From: Rallus limicola
Lineage: Eukaryota; Chordata; Aves; Gruiformes; Rallidae
Assembly (NCBI GenBank): GCA_022605955.1
Contig: JAKCOZ010000015.1
Span: forward strand, 8,065,287-8,129,286
Reading direction: 5' to 3'
DNA length: 64,000 bases
In this document: in pieces, positions 45,001 to 56,816 of the stretch
Position numbering within the stretch: position 1 is the first letter of the stretch
How the letters are laid out: each line of letters begins with the position of its first letter
The notes under the pieces: model-generated
Told to the model about the DNA's origin: nothing
The model's input: the letters and a program-made list of their open reading frames with translations, nothing else
The model's database searches: none
Made by a program: the position numbers and the translations under genes

Positions 45001-46904
45001 ACCAACAGTATTGCAATTGCAAAGCTCCCCACCTACTGATAGTGAGGTCCCATCTCTCCAGATCTGTGTGGATTTTGTAACCTACAATACAACAGTGGAC
45101 CACACATTTCAAAAAATTACATTTGTGTATTAACATGAAGAAAAATCTCAGATAAGCTTTCAATTTTAAATTATCAGTGTGCAAGAAAAGCTGTAAGCAA
45201 AGCTCAGATATATGAATACACTACAGCCAAATGATGATGCTTATGCCAGTCACATAAAATTTGTATGTTATTTTTACTGTCTTCTAAAGTGATTTTGTTC
45301 TCTCCCTGTTGCAGTAATGTGTAAGTGACTACCCAGTACCCAAAATTTTAAAGGAACACAGTCGATGACAGATGCAGGTAAGGAGCCTTGCTAGCTTAGT
45401 ACCTAAGCACTCAGGTAACACTTCTAAAATTTACTTGGTGGCCTGATTCTACAGGTCCTTATCTTCCTGAGAAGCTTTGCTTTTGTGATCAGTCCCACAG
45501 AGGTGAACAGAGTATTTGTCTAAACATAAGATGATAAGGGATAAAGTTTCACTGCCAAAATGCAAAGGTTCTGCAAACTGCACTAATTAAGAAGTTTCAG
45601 ATAGATAACTAGAGATAATTTAGTTTACTAAGCAAAAATATATAATGAAGTGGTTAAGAGCTACTAAGTTATGTTTTGGTCTCTAAATCTGATGTTTAAG
45701 ATAGATCATGAGAGTTTCTAACAAACTTCTAAATTTGCCAAGACACAGTAACTTCTACAGGAATCACTGGTAAATTAAATAATAGTTTAAATTACAACAG
45801 ACTTGTATCATTTCAACACTGCCAAAATATCAAAGCATTTATTTCTAAAGTTTTGTAAAAATTGCAGATAACTGGATTTTGTTCAACTCTATGAATAATA
45901 AAACGCAAAGGCTGTTCTAATGTACACATCAGTAAAAAAGCTCACTGACAGTATTTACTTCACAGATGCTTCAGCTGCAATTAACAAAAGGCTTGAAGGC
46001 AGTTTTAGCATTAAGAGCACTTATTTCAGTAGGCACACACCTCAATTCCCTAGGCTTACTTGAAATGTGAAATGTCTACTACCTATGAGCAAATACCCAA
46101 AAAAAGAAGAAAAAAGAAAATAAACATGTAGATCTGTGAGAAAGATTAGGGGATAATTTAAACAATGTTTTCATATAGTTTAGCTATATGTAATTTACAT
46201 GGCAGAACAATACTACAGATGCTGTAAAACTCCAGGGATTTCACTAGGACCACAATGGTAATGGATTTGCTAATTCTGTATGTGTCTTTTTCTCTTTGGG
46301 AAAAAAATATTCACCATCTGGTTTAGTAGAAGGTGAATGTCATTTCATCATTAAGTTTGATATTCACGTACAAAAGAGACAAAAGAATATAATTCATTAG
46401 AAGATTCTGAAGGTGTGGGTCTGTTGATTCAGTATTTGCTATTCATAGATTTTTTGACACAAATAGCAAGAAATTGCGAGCTAAACTGATGGACAGGTCT
46501 CCCAATTGACTTGATTCATGTTATTTAAGTCACGTCAGCTTTCAGTGGTAGTGTTAACACAAGAGTTAACAGAAGTTATTTTAAACTACCTTGAACAGGC
46601 TGGCAGCCAGTAATTACTATTGAGGATTATAAAAGAGATGATGTAAAATGAATTTATTAACTGTTCTACAAACAAAACTGGTGACTCAGATACTCTTGAT
46701 CATGAATAGACCGGACTTGTAAGACTGACTACATGCAGCAGAATTAAATATTGTCAGAAATGCATTTTAACAGCATTCAGAAGTGGAAAAGTTTAAAAAC
46801 AAATCTTGCAAGTTAGAGGAATTATTTCTAAATCTCATATGTCAAAAACATACTAACCTTACATGAGTTTTAACAGTTTCAATAATTTCATTTTAACACC
46901 TTAC

Positions 46905-46947
46905 CTGTTACCCTGCAAAAAGAATGAGTGATTGTTGATCCCTTCAT
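46905..46947 (-). CDS. Candidate additional PTPDC1 first exon (speculative)
   Basis: An ATG at 46947 opens a frame MKGSTITHSFCRVT plus one base, ending at a near-perfect donor ACAG|GTAAGG. It ends in phase 1, the phase required by PTPDC1 exon 2. A pyrimidine-rich tract ending in GCAG also lies just before the last 8 nt, so an 8-nt microexon is another reading. Phase agreement has a one-in-three chance of being accidental. Confidence 0.2.
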
Positions 46948-48719
46948 TGCTGCAGTATCAGCCACAAGAAACACAGTGTAGGGAATTCACATTGTACAGA
47001 AGCGAGGCTGAATGATGTTGCCACAGGTATTTCCTGTAGTTAATTGGATTCTTGATGGTAATCTGGGAGGAGCCAGTAACTATCTTTTCTTAACTTAAGA
47101 CTGTATGAGGAGTGCCCTATGGACTATGCAGATAATCATCCCATAAACTGCTTTCTGTATCTGCCTAGATTTTAAAGGGATTGAGGCAAACAGGCCAAAT
47201 CAAGCCGATGTTTTAATAACTGGATCTTCCCCCTCTTTTTTCTGTTCACCTAATTTTCCTATTATCAGCCACAAGTAAACATATAAATGTGTGTGTCTAC
47301 ATGCATCAGACAGCTAAGCACATAGCTACAGATACAATTTTGTGAAATTTCATTAAACACATTTAAACTGATACATTACCTTTGAAATGCCACGAAAAGA
47401 AAAACAGAGATAAATGTTGCATTGTTATCTGTGCTTACACCAAACAAAACATTTTTATCACCCAATAAAGCATGGAATATCCTTTAAGTTATTTACATTG
47501 AGTAGAAATTAACTGCTGTAAAAGTCATGTCAAGACCGTAAAAAAATAAGTTAATCTGAATGTTAAAGAATGTAATTACTAAAAACCAAAGCAAAGACTC
47601 CCATGGTTTAACTAAATGCTACATAAAGTAACAAGGTAAATAAAATTGGATACAATATCTTACTCTATGTTACTAAATCAATTTCAGCCACTAAATATTA
47701 GCTGACAAAAAAAAAAAGGCCTTCATCTATTTCCATCACATCTTATTAAAAAATCCCCAGCGTTAATTAAACACTACTCACTGTTCATCGTTTAAAGATG
47801 CCTCCCAGTTATTTAGAGACAAAATACTTGTGCTATCTTCTGTGGACAGTGTACATGAATTATTTAAACAAGCAAGGAGAGGAATTTACAAGACACAAGG
47901 CCAATGCCAAAACCGTTTCCTCAGATAAATACCTGCCTTCATTTGGCAAATAGAGAGATGGAGCATGTAACAGGACTAAACTGCTTTGTTCATTTTCAGG
48001 AATGATTTTGTAGTCAGACTTCGCTGGTGGTTTTTGATGTACACTGCTAGTGAAGATCAGAATAAGAATACAATTACTTTTCTATAGAAAAAAATCATTT
48101 ACTGATATCAGAGACAAATCAGCAAAGTCATCCTTGGAATTACACGTCTAGTTTTTCACTAATCTCTCAGGGACAAAAAAGAATCACATGCATGAATTAA
48201 ACTGCATCCAATCATTTTAGTGAATAGCAAACATAATTTTTACATACATGTATGACTGTTTGTGGGGAAAAAAAAAATTCAAAATTCTAAATAAAAATGA
48301 GGTTTTCAAAGATTTGCACACCATTTTGGAAACCGTGCTAAGGTATCTTAGGTACTTATAAGCCTGAACAGACTGTGGAGCCTAAAATCCTACATTGCAC
48401 ATCTTTAATATGTCAGCAGGAGTTTCGGTTTCAAAGGTGCCAAGCAGCCACAGCCTGCAGGTGGAACTGGAGGGTTCAGAACCTCAGAAACACTGGTCCT
48501 TGTTGGTCCCTGAGTGACAAGAACTGGTCGACAGCTCCGCTGCCTCCAGCAGCCCCTTTCAAACCCAGGCTGTGAGCCCAGGGAATGACACATTCACTTA
48601 GGTATTTGTGAAAACATACCCCTAACTGTAACCAAAGCACGTCACTGCTTCAGAGGCCCAGCAGAACACAGTGCTGACTTCCTGGGAATTAAAGACCTTC
48701 AGTAGGAACCTGTATTTAG

Positions 48720-48870
48720 CATCATGGAAATGTAGGGCAGAAAGAACTGGAGGTCAGTTAGTCCTACATCCTGCTCAAGGCAGGGCTGACTCCCGGGTCA
48801 GATCAAGCACTGACAGATTCCATGTCTGAAGACCCCAGCACAAGTAACGCTCCCCAATGGCAGCATCACT
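48720..48870 (-). mobile_element. Probable CR1 fragment (minus)
   Basis: Words such as GGAGGTCAGTTAGTCCTACA, then CCTGCTCAAGGCAGGGCTGACT, split over two phrases, follow the antisense CR1 pattern seen in avian genomes. Diverged and truncated. Confidence 0.5.
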
Positions 48871-51449
48871 TCTTGGCTTCATCACACACTGTTCTCGTAG
48901 TCATTACAGAAGTGGCTCTAGAAATCAGAATCTAAGGATTATGGGTAAAAGGACACACGTATTTTTCAAGTGTCAGCACAGTAAAAAAATTGTTAAACAA
49001 ATGGAGCATCTGGTGAAACATTTTGTAGGAGGGAATGGAGGAAGTTAGCATTTTCTTTTAGTTGACTAAAGAACAAAGAGCAGCTTCTGATAATTAAGAA
49101 ATATTAATTATATTAGTTTCTTAATATAAGCATACATTTTTGGGGTAGGTTCTAAATTCTTACAGTTGAAAAGTTGTTGCTGACATGGTGATTATTTTCA
49201 TATGGATAGTATAATGCTACTATTTGCCTATTTAATTGCAAACAGGGGTTAATTCTTGAATGATCTGGATTCTTGGTGTAACAGCCCGCTGCTTTGCTGC
49301 ATCAATCCGTAGGTGTTAGAGGTTTGCTGTGTCGCCCCTCATATCTGTTCCTACATTTGTACTCTGCAGTACTAATGACAGTTTATTCAGTTGAAGAACT
49401 ATTTTTTTTCTAGTGATCTGGGAAGTTTAGCTAGTTCCAGGAACTGGTGCCAAACATGTTTGTTCAAACAGGCTATGTCATCATATTTTTGTCAAGAGAA
49501 GGCTTTGTGCTAACTGAGGATGACTTTTTGGGGGAGTTAACTATTAGGTTGAAATTATCTGCCATTTCCAAGGAAAGAATACACAGAGTGGGTGGGGTGC
49601 TAGTGACTAAACTAATAATCTTTATCTCTCTAGGCTTGGCATTTTTCTGTTTAAACAAAATGAAGAATTTCAAATCCTCTGGAAAGTTCTACTGAACTAC
49701 GATTGCCATTTAAAGATACTAACAAGCTTTTTAGGTAAGTAGAACAGGATCACTGGGCTTCTGGCAGCTGAAGCCTCATGGCTTCTTTAAAGCGGGCTTA
49801 GCAAATCCAGCTGCCCTGTGACCTTAGGTACTAATTTATCAGATTAGGCAGGTAGAAAACTGTCTAAATTGTCTCAGAATTAGCTTGATGCAATAAAATG
49901 TTTGACCACTGCTTAGACCACATTGTTTTCATTGGTACATAGACAGAATCAAATCAAATTATCTTAAAACTTAAAGTTTACTAAAAAACTAATTTACTTT
50001 AAGGATAATTTTAATCTAGTACAAACTATGTATTTAGATTCCTAGCTGGCTTTGGACAATTCCAGCTTCACCTTTTGCAATCCGCTCTTCTCATAGATAA
50101 AAATCAATTCATATCACTTTATTTTCATCCTGTATTGAAACACTGCAGTGAATGCTTTAGTTTAAAACTGTATGACATGTGGTAAAGACTTTTAAGTGTT
50201 GCTTTTAGATTCTCATTTTATACATATTTCTGCCTTTTAAGTATAATGCAGTACCACTGCAAATCCATCATAAAAGCAGGGTCAAAGACTATCTTCGGTA
50301 GCCCTCGACTACACCAGCAGTGTTACAGTTGTGAGATAAATATCTATTTTTAGCTGCTTAATGAGATCACAGAGCAGCTGGATCCCTGTCCTCTTTCATC
50401 ATCTGTACTTCTGGCAGTCCCTCTTCTTCTCTTTGTTCCACTGTTAGCTAAAATTGCCAATAAATAATAAAATGGAAATGTAGGCAAATGATAGGCAAAG
50501 GCACCATAGCACTTGGAATGCAACAGGAGACTGACTGCAAGCTAGGAAAACAGTCTAGAACCTCTGTTTAGCCACAGGCTTTAAAATGAAAGAAAAAAAT
50601 GCAAGTTAAACTAGATGGAATTATAAAGAGAGGTGTTACAGAACTATAGCAACCCTGTCTAGCTCTGCTTTGGTAGATGCTTTATTTTCTACACGTACAA
50701 CACAGCCATACCCATGTGACTGTAAAACCCTCATCCAAGGAACAGTCTACTGGGAGATAGTAGTGTATTTGCAATAGCTGGCACCTGTCAGGTTGCTGGA
50801 AAACAAAGACAAAGTAAGGAAGAAATTATTTCCTGAATTTTAGAACTAGTGAAGAGCAAGTGTATATTAAGCCAATTTGTGATGACTGCTGCAAAAGCAC
50901 TGTTTAATGCACACAGAATTTCTAAGATACACTGGCCCTGCTGTGGATATGTAGAACAGCAGTCAAGTTCATGCACAATAAAACTTAGTAAAAATGACAG
51001 AGTGGGAAAAGAGGAAATGTTAAGAAAATTAAATAGCTTTAAGGCAGACAATCCTTTTTGGCATTTTATCATGTGCTTTTTGCTAAGGAACAAAATGGTC
51101 AAGTTCTGTAACAGGGGGAACTGTTTGAGTGAAGAACCAAGAGGTCAAAGGAAACTCATAAAGGCCAGAGAACGAGAGATCCAGGTGGCTGTAACTCTCT
51201 CATATTCCTGTGATAGGACCAAGTCTAGGAAATACCCCAGAGGGGAAAGAAAACTGAGGAAGTAGGTGTATTTATACCTATTTTTTCCTAATTAACAAGC
51301 TACCCAAAATCAGGAGTGTTTACAAATTCCTGTAGTTTATTTTTCTAAAATAACCAAATAATACAAGATAGGGAATAACTGGGAGTTTGTTGTGTATTTG
51401 CTTAAGCAATTTTGGAGTCTGAACCTTGTTTCACAAAGAAACAGAAAAT

Positions 51450-51890
51450 CTATACCTAGGAAATGTGTCTGAGAAAGGATTGGGGGTTCACTGCAGACAA
51501 TGGCAGGCCCACAGGCATGGTGTCTCTCACAGCCAGATGCAGCTTGGAGGTATGTCAGGGTACCCCACCTCAGACAGAAGGAAATTCAAGGAACTGCTTC
51601 ATGCCAGGCAGGCAGTCTTTACGTGGCGGTAGCAGGAAAATAATTACTTTTGTTTGGAGTTTAGGAAGTTCCACACCAATATGCAGAAGAACTTTTTCAA
51701 AGTCAGGGTGACAGAGCACTGGGACAGGCTGCCATGGGGGGTTATGGGGTCTCCTTTGGAGATGCTCAAGACCTGTCTGGATGCCTACCTGTGGGACCTG
51801 TCCTAGGGACCCTGCTTTGGCAGGGGAGTGGGACTCAATGATCTCTGGAGGTCTCTTCCAACCCCTACAATTCTGTGAATGTTTTGAAAT
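51450..51890 (+). mobile_element. CR1 LINE fragment with intact 3' tail
   Basis: Contains ACAGAGCACTGGGACAGGCT, then TTTGGAGATGCTCAAGACC, TGGATGCCTACCTGTGGGAC and GATCTCTGGAGGTCTCTTCC ending AACCCCTACAATTCTGTGAA. The 3' end near 51890 is clear; the 5' limit near 51450 is approximate. Lies in the presumed PTPDC1 first intron, opposite in orientation. Confidence 0.9.
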
Positions 51891-52929
51891 GTACTTTTCT
51901 AAGGAGTTACAGACAATTAATTACACTGTACAGGGGCTGAGCCCTTTGAGGTCAGCAGTCAGCAACAGCCATCCAGCTCTAGGTCATCATTAGCTGAGCA
52001 GTTTCTGCAGCATGGCAGGAAAACACCCAACCTGGGACTCTTCTTAGTCACCTGGTGAAGTACATGAGAAACTCACCTTGCCTAGTTGAACTAGGCATTT
52101 TCAATTCAGCATTATATACTAGCAGGAAGAAAAATTAAATTAAGCCAGCAAACTGTATTCTCCACTCAGAAAAGTGGGAATATATCACCAGAAACTAGGA
52201 GTATATTTGTCAGCTAGTACTATACAAGTAATCTTGTACCTTGCAATCCACTTTTTATAGTATTTCTAGCTCTTTCCTTCCCAGCAACTAGCTTTATCCC
52301 TGTCAGGTTTCATAATTTCTACTCATGACTCCTCTCGATTGTAATTTTACTACTGCTGTAAAAAATACTCATAATGGTAGCACTGGAATATTTACTCAAA
52401 CATGTGAAAGAAACACTATTCAGATCAGTTTATGCTGCTACCCTAGCAATTGCACAAGAAGAAAGGATTACATCACTAGTTGTACCTCTGAGGTGCTATT
52501 CTTACAGCCCTCAAGGCTGTCTTCCTAAACCTAATTTCATCCTTCTTATGCACGCAGCTCAACGTATGTTTCACATAAGCTATTAATGAAAACAAGAGAT
52601 GGAAAAAAGGCTTTCAAGCAATACCTAATTGCAAATACTTGAATTAATTTTGTACATACTCTGTTGGGATTAATTACTCCACAGATGTGGTGCTCAGTTT
52701 CAGTAATTGAGGTGCAAGCCTCCCTAAAACATGGCTCTAAGAAAAGCAAAGCAAGGGGGCTGTGCAAAGGGAAAAAGCTCAAGCCTAGGCTACTAGATTC
52801 TCTTTTTGGTAACCTACTCGAGAGGGGCAAAAGCAGTAGGAGTTCCATCTAACAATCACTATCCCATGTTTGAAGAATATGACTTATGCACATCTGCCTT
52901 TCCAACTCCGAAGGGGACTGCACGAGCTA

Positions 52930-54080
52930 TGTTTCTTGAGGGTGAGTAAGCGACGATTAGAGGTAGGTATGACTGCTACCAGCCACCGAAGTGCGTCTGT
53001 ACAGGAGAAGCCTCTCTCCCTCGGCAGGTATCGCCACCCCGGTCCTCTCATTCCCTGACAGGGGGTGAAATGCCGCAGGATTACCTGGCAAACGGCTGAC
53101 CCTACAGCCCGACCGCCGGCCGTTACTCGGACAGCTGCCGGTCCCGGGCGGGTCATCCCGGAGGGAGCGCGGTACCTCCCACCCTCGGGAGCCAGGAAGG
53201 CTTGGGGCGCTTAGGGGGTGTCTGTGGGTCTTAACGCCTTAATGGAGGCCTCTGCGCTGGGTGTCAGCGAGGCAGTGAAGGTGAATCGCAGGAGATGCTA
53301 CAGTCACTGCCGAAGGAAGTGTATTTTAAGGCGCTTATTTGTCCGTGCTCAGCACACCGTAGGCGCTGACCTCAGCCGAGGGTGGGAAGAGGCAGCCACC
53401 CACGGGCGAGGCCTGCAGCCGAGGGTCTCCGGCGAGCAGCAGGACCGGTGCTGCCGGGGGACAGGGGAGTGAAATGGCGGCTGCCGCGCAGACGGGCCGC
53501 AACGGGCGTGCCGCGCTGCCATGGCGACGGGGGCGGGCCCCGGGGGGCGGCGGGAGCGGGACGACCGTGACGGGCAAGGGGAGAAGGGGGTGAGCGGGGC
53601 GCGGGGATATGCAGCCCGCAGGCGGACACCACTGCGAGGAGGGCGTCGGACCCACCTGGCTCCTGCCGCCTGAAGCCGCAGCTCCGCCGCCCGACATGGG
53701 GAAAGGCGGTGGCGACGGCGGGCGCATGCGCCGCTGTGAGGGAGCGGGCTGACGGGAGGCCGGGAGGGGCGAAGGCCCTACCGCCGCCGGCTCGTTCACC
53801 GGCGTTTGAGCTCTTATTGGGCTCCCCCAGGCAGCCGTGTCCCCAGAGCGGCTTCAGGGGCGCCAGGCGGCGGCGTGACACAAAGCCGGGAGAGCACAGG
53901 CCTCCTCTCGCAGAGAAATGCCGGAGGGAGAACTTGCCCCCTCCCGAGAGCTGCGGCGTGGCACCCACGCTATTATCGATACTGTGTTTTTGTAGCAGAT
54001 GGGAGACGCGTGAGGGGTCGGTGTCCCACTCAGCTGCCCGCTGCGACAGTCCGGCCTTGGCCTCCCTGTGCTGTCACCCG
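52930..54080 (-). promoter_or_regulatory. PTPDC1: CpG island, likely main PTPDC1 promoter
   Basis: Dense CpG and GC-box sequence in an otherwise AT-rich neighbourhood, positioned 5' of PTPDC1. On the minus strand a strong donor, TTTGCCAG|GTAATC, ends at 53085. It is a good candidate for the end of a non-coding first exon that would splice to the acceptor at 42058. A consensus RFX X-box (53515-53528) lies inside the island, which suits a ciliary gene. Plus-strand ORFs here are GC-driven and not convincing. A divergent plus-strand transcript is possible; one plus-strand donor (GAGG|GTGAGTAAG) sits near 52940. Confidence 0.7.
53515..53528. promoter_or_regulatory. RFX X-box motif
   Basis: GCTGCCATGGCGAC fits the X-box consensus GYNRCC-N(1-3)-RRNRAC at every defined position and is nearly palindromic. 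X-boxes are bound by RFX factors and mark promoters of many cilium genes. Its place inside the CpG island at the 5' end of PTPDC1 supports a functional role. Binding itself is inferred. Confidence 0.6.
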
Positions 54081-56714
54081 CCGGGAAGCACCCCAGACAG
54101 GAGCGAGCAAAGTTACTGGCTCGGTGTAATGTTTGTAACATCATCGTGAGTCGTTGGTTCTTCTTCAGTGGTTAACATTTGGGGACTGAGCAGGACGATT
54201 TCAGCAGGCTGTATCCATGAGGTAGATGGTGTCTGCAGCCAGTGGGCAGCTGTCAAAGGGCCTGGCTCCGCTTCAGCCGTGTGCTGTGTTACACCATACC
54301 CCTCACGGGTGTTCGTGTCAGCTGTGACCAGATGCCAAATGAGACATAGCTAGTGTTTTGAGAGGCTTAGTTCAAGGGGTATTCTAGTGTTTTTAACAGA
54401 CATAAAAGGTCTTGGACGTGGAGTAGAAGAGGTTCGTAATGGTTTATTTTAATGCTAGAGTTGAATACACAGTTCCTGATTAAAGGAGTAATGAGAGCTG
54501 TAAACCTGTGCAGCGCATTAGTGTGCTAGGCTGAAACATCTGTCTGCTGGGTAATTGGGATATTTGTGGAATGAGTGTCCTTGTAACGCGCTCGTGAAGT
54601 CAAGTCGTGGTTTTCAAAGTGCTTGCAGAATTTTGACAGTATTATGTGTCTGTCTCATTAGTCACATCAGTATGTTAGTTGGTGGAATTAGTGTCTCTAG
54701 TACATCATATAAATTGTATAAACACCAGTGATGTTTATGTATTTTTAACTTACATTTTTTAAGATGGATTCAGGAACTTGGCAGAGGTGCCAAAGAGATC
54801 TTGGTTGCTCCTTTACTTTTTACTAAGCTAAAGGAGCTGTTGGCATAGGAGAGACAGGGCTTGCTTCTCAAAATGTGTCAGTCCTGTGAGTACCAAGTGT
54901 CTTAAACATGTCTTGGCTTTTGGCAGCATTTGCATACCACATTTCCTACAATAACTCTGGTTTCTAAACAATCAGAAAAATGCCTGTGTGACACTTAGCT
55001 CTGTCTCCCTCTAAAAGACTCAAATGTGGTTTCCCTTCCTCTGTCTTACATGTCAGAAACTGTTGCTAAAATTTACAAGTATCATTTTTTAAATTAACTG
55101 CAGGGCGTGCATTTAGTGTTCAACCCTGCCAAGTGCGATTTGCACCTTTGCCATCAATTATAATTCTCATGTGTTTAGGGTTTTGCTGGCTTAGGGCTGG
55201 AGTGGCATGAGCACGCCATGTGATAACTGCTCCCAAAATTTCTGTTTATCATTACATAATTACATGAATAAACAAACTTCCTATGTGCTTCAGAAAGAAT
55301 TTATAAAGTTAATAAAATTCATAGAGGAAAGTATAGAGTTTTCTTTGTCTTGCTGTGATGATGCGACCCCAGAGGTATACCACACTTCTTGAAAATAAAC
55401 ACTGGCTTTACTCCTGTCTGTCCAAAATAAGGAAAAAGGTTTTCACTGTTCCATGTCCCGCTCGAGGTACAGCTGCACAAACACTTGTGCCAGTATGGTG
55501 GTGCGGAGGGGGGCAAGTCTGCAACGTGTTGCAGGAACATTCATAATGTTGTATTTTGAAAAAGGTGGGGATTTTGGTTCAGAGAATGAACCAGAACCAG
55601 CAGAAAACTCACTGGCACTGAACATGGGATGTTGGCTCCCAGAGCGAGCCAGAAGAAGGTTATTTTGCTTGGTCAGAGCAACTCAATAGAATATAAGGGG
55701 TGAAAGGGGGAAAAGGAAACTTTTTTCTGTTCCAGAAAGAAGCATAAATTCAAGTTTGGTGCTAATCCTAGGAACGATGAGATACTCTAATACCGTAGGG
55801 CTCAGCTGAAACCTGTGACTAACTCCAGTGAAGCTGAACCTGCCTACCCCAGACCTGAGCTTTCCTACACAAATCCTACCTGACACGAACTTATTTTAGA
55901 TCAGCACATGCCACCTTGTGGCAAATTAACATGATGCAGCTGTTCTTTTTCCAACTCTATAAACCACTTGTTTTCTTTATTAAGATTCCACCCTCTGTTT
56001 ATAGTCCTTGGATTGCTGGGGGGCAAGACGGGTTTCATCTCCAAAGTTCCTGCGTTTCATCTCGGTAGCTCCTGTGTAGCCTGCTGGTATGTTGCATCTG
56101 GATGTTAAGTTATCATAAAGTGTGCTTTTCAGCAAGGTGTTCTGAGCCCTCTATGATCCAAAGCGAGCAGCTAGCCGAAGAATAACTGTCAGGTTGGTAT
56201 TGTAAAGAGCACGGGATGTTTGCCTTTAACTGTTCATCTTCACTTCTGTATTCAAATTGTTTGTGGTCCTTACCTCTCTTGCACAAGCACTGGATTTGAA
56301 CACTTTTTTTCCTCTTTTTGTTTCCTGACATCCTGCTTGCTCACTGGGGATAGCAGTGTTCTTTTCTAGCGTAAACACAGCCTTTACAAAGATGATTTTG
56401 GTTTTCACTACAAGCCTTTAATTTGCACTGTTTACACAGGCACATCACGCATCGTACAGTATCTGTCTTGTTCGGGATGAACATTAGCCTGATGGGAAGG
56501 GAACAAAGGGCTCCGAGGGATAATCAGCAGATGTCGTGAAACAATGCCAATAGCAAGAGAGAATAGTTGGCAAGGCTGCTCCTGGGGTTAGAAAAGTCCT
56601 CAGTGGAATGCGGTAATGCTGTCCTTGTGATTTTGGAGAGTGGATCCTAAGTATGAGCAGGATTGTTATGCAGATTCACCAGAGCCCGTGGATCGTCTAT
56701 GTACTGTTTGAGTG
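54081..56714. other. Intergenic stretch upstream of PTPDC1, no gene seen
   Basis: AT-rich DNA immediately upstream of the PTPDC1 island. Short ORFs on both strands, none recognised. Confidence 0.45.
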
Positions 56715-56816
56715 ACATGTCCTAGGGAGCTGCTTTGGCAGGGGGGTTGGACCCGATGGTCTCTCGAGGTCCCTTCCAACCCCTACAATTCTATGATTCT
56801 ATGATTCTGTGATTTT
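56715..56816 (+). mobile_element. CR1 LINE 3' tail
   Basis: Contains CTTTGGCAGGGGGGTTGGAC, then GAGGTCCCTTCCAACCCCTA and repeated ATTCTATGATTCTATGATTC. A short, well-preserved CR1 3' end. Confidence 0.95.

Larger units (their letters stand above)
42058..53084 (-). other. Presumed long 5' intron of PTPDC1
   Basis: About 11 kb of mostly AT-rich DNA between the exon 1A acceptor and the candidate first-exon donor in the CpG island. It contains CR1 fragments (48.7 and 51.4-51.9 kb) and one candidate alternative first exon (46905-46947). No independent coding gene was recognised. Confidence 0.55.

Noticed and set aside
53335..53968. ORFs of 146-198 codons in the 53-54 kb CpG island
   Set aside because: Same compositional artefact; better read as promoter and non-coding first exon.
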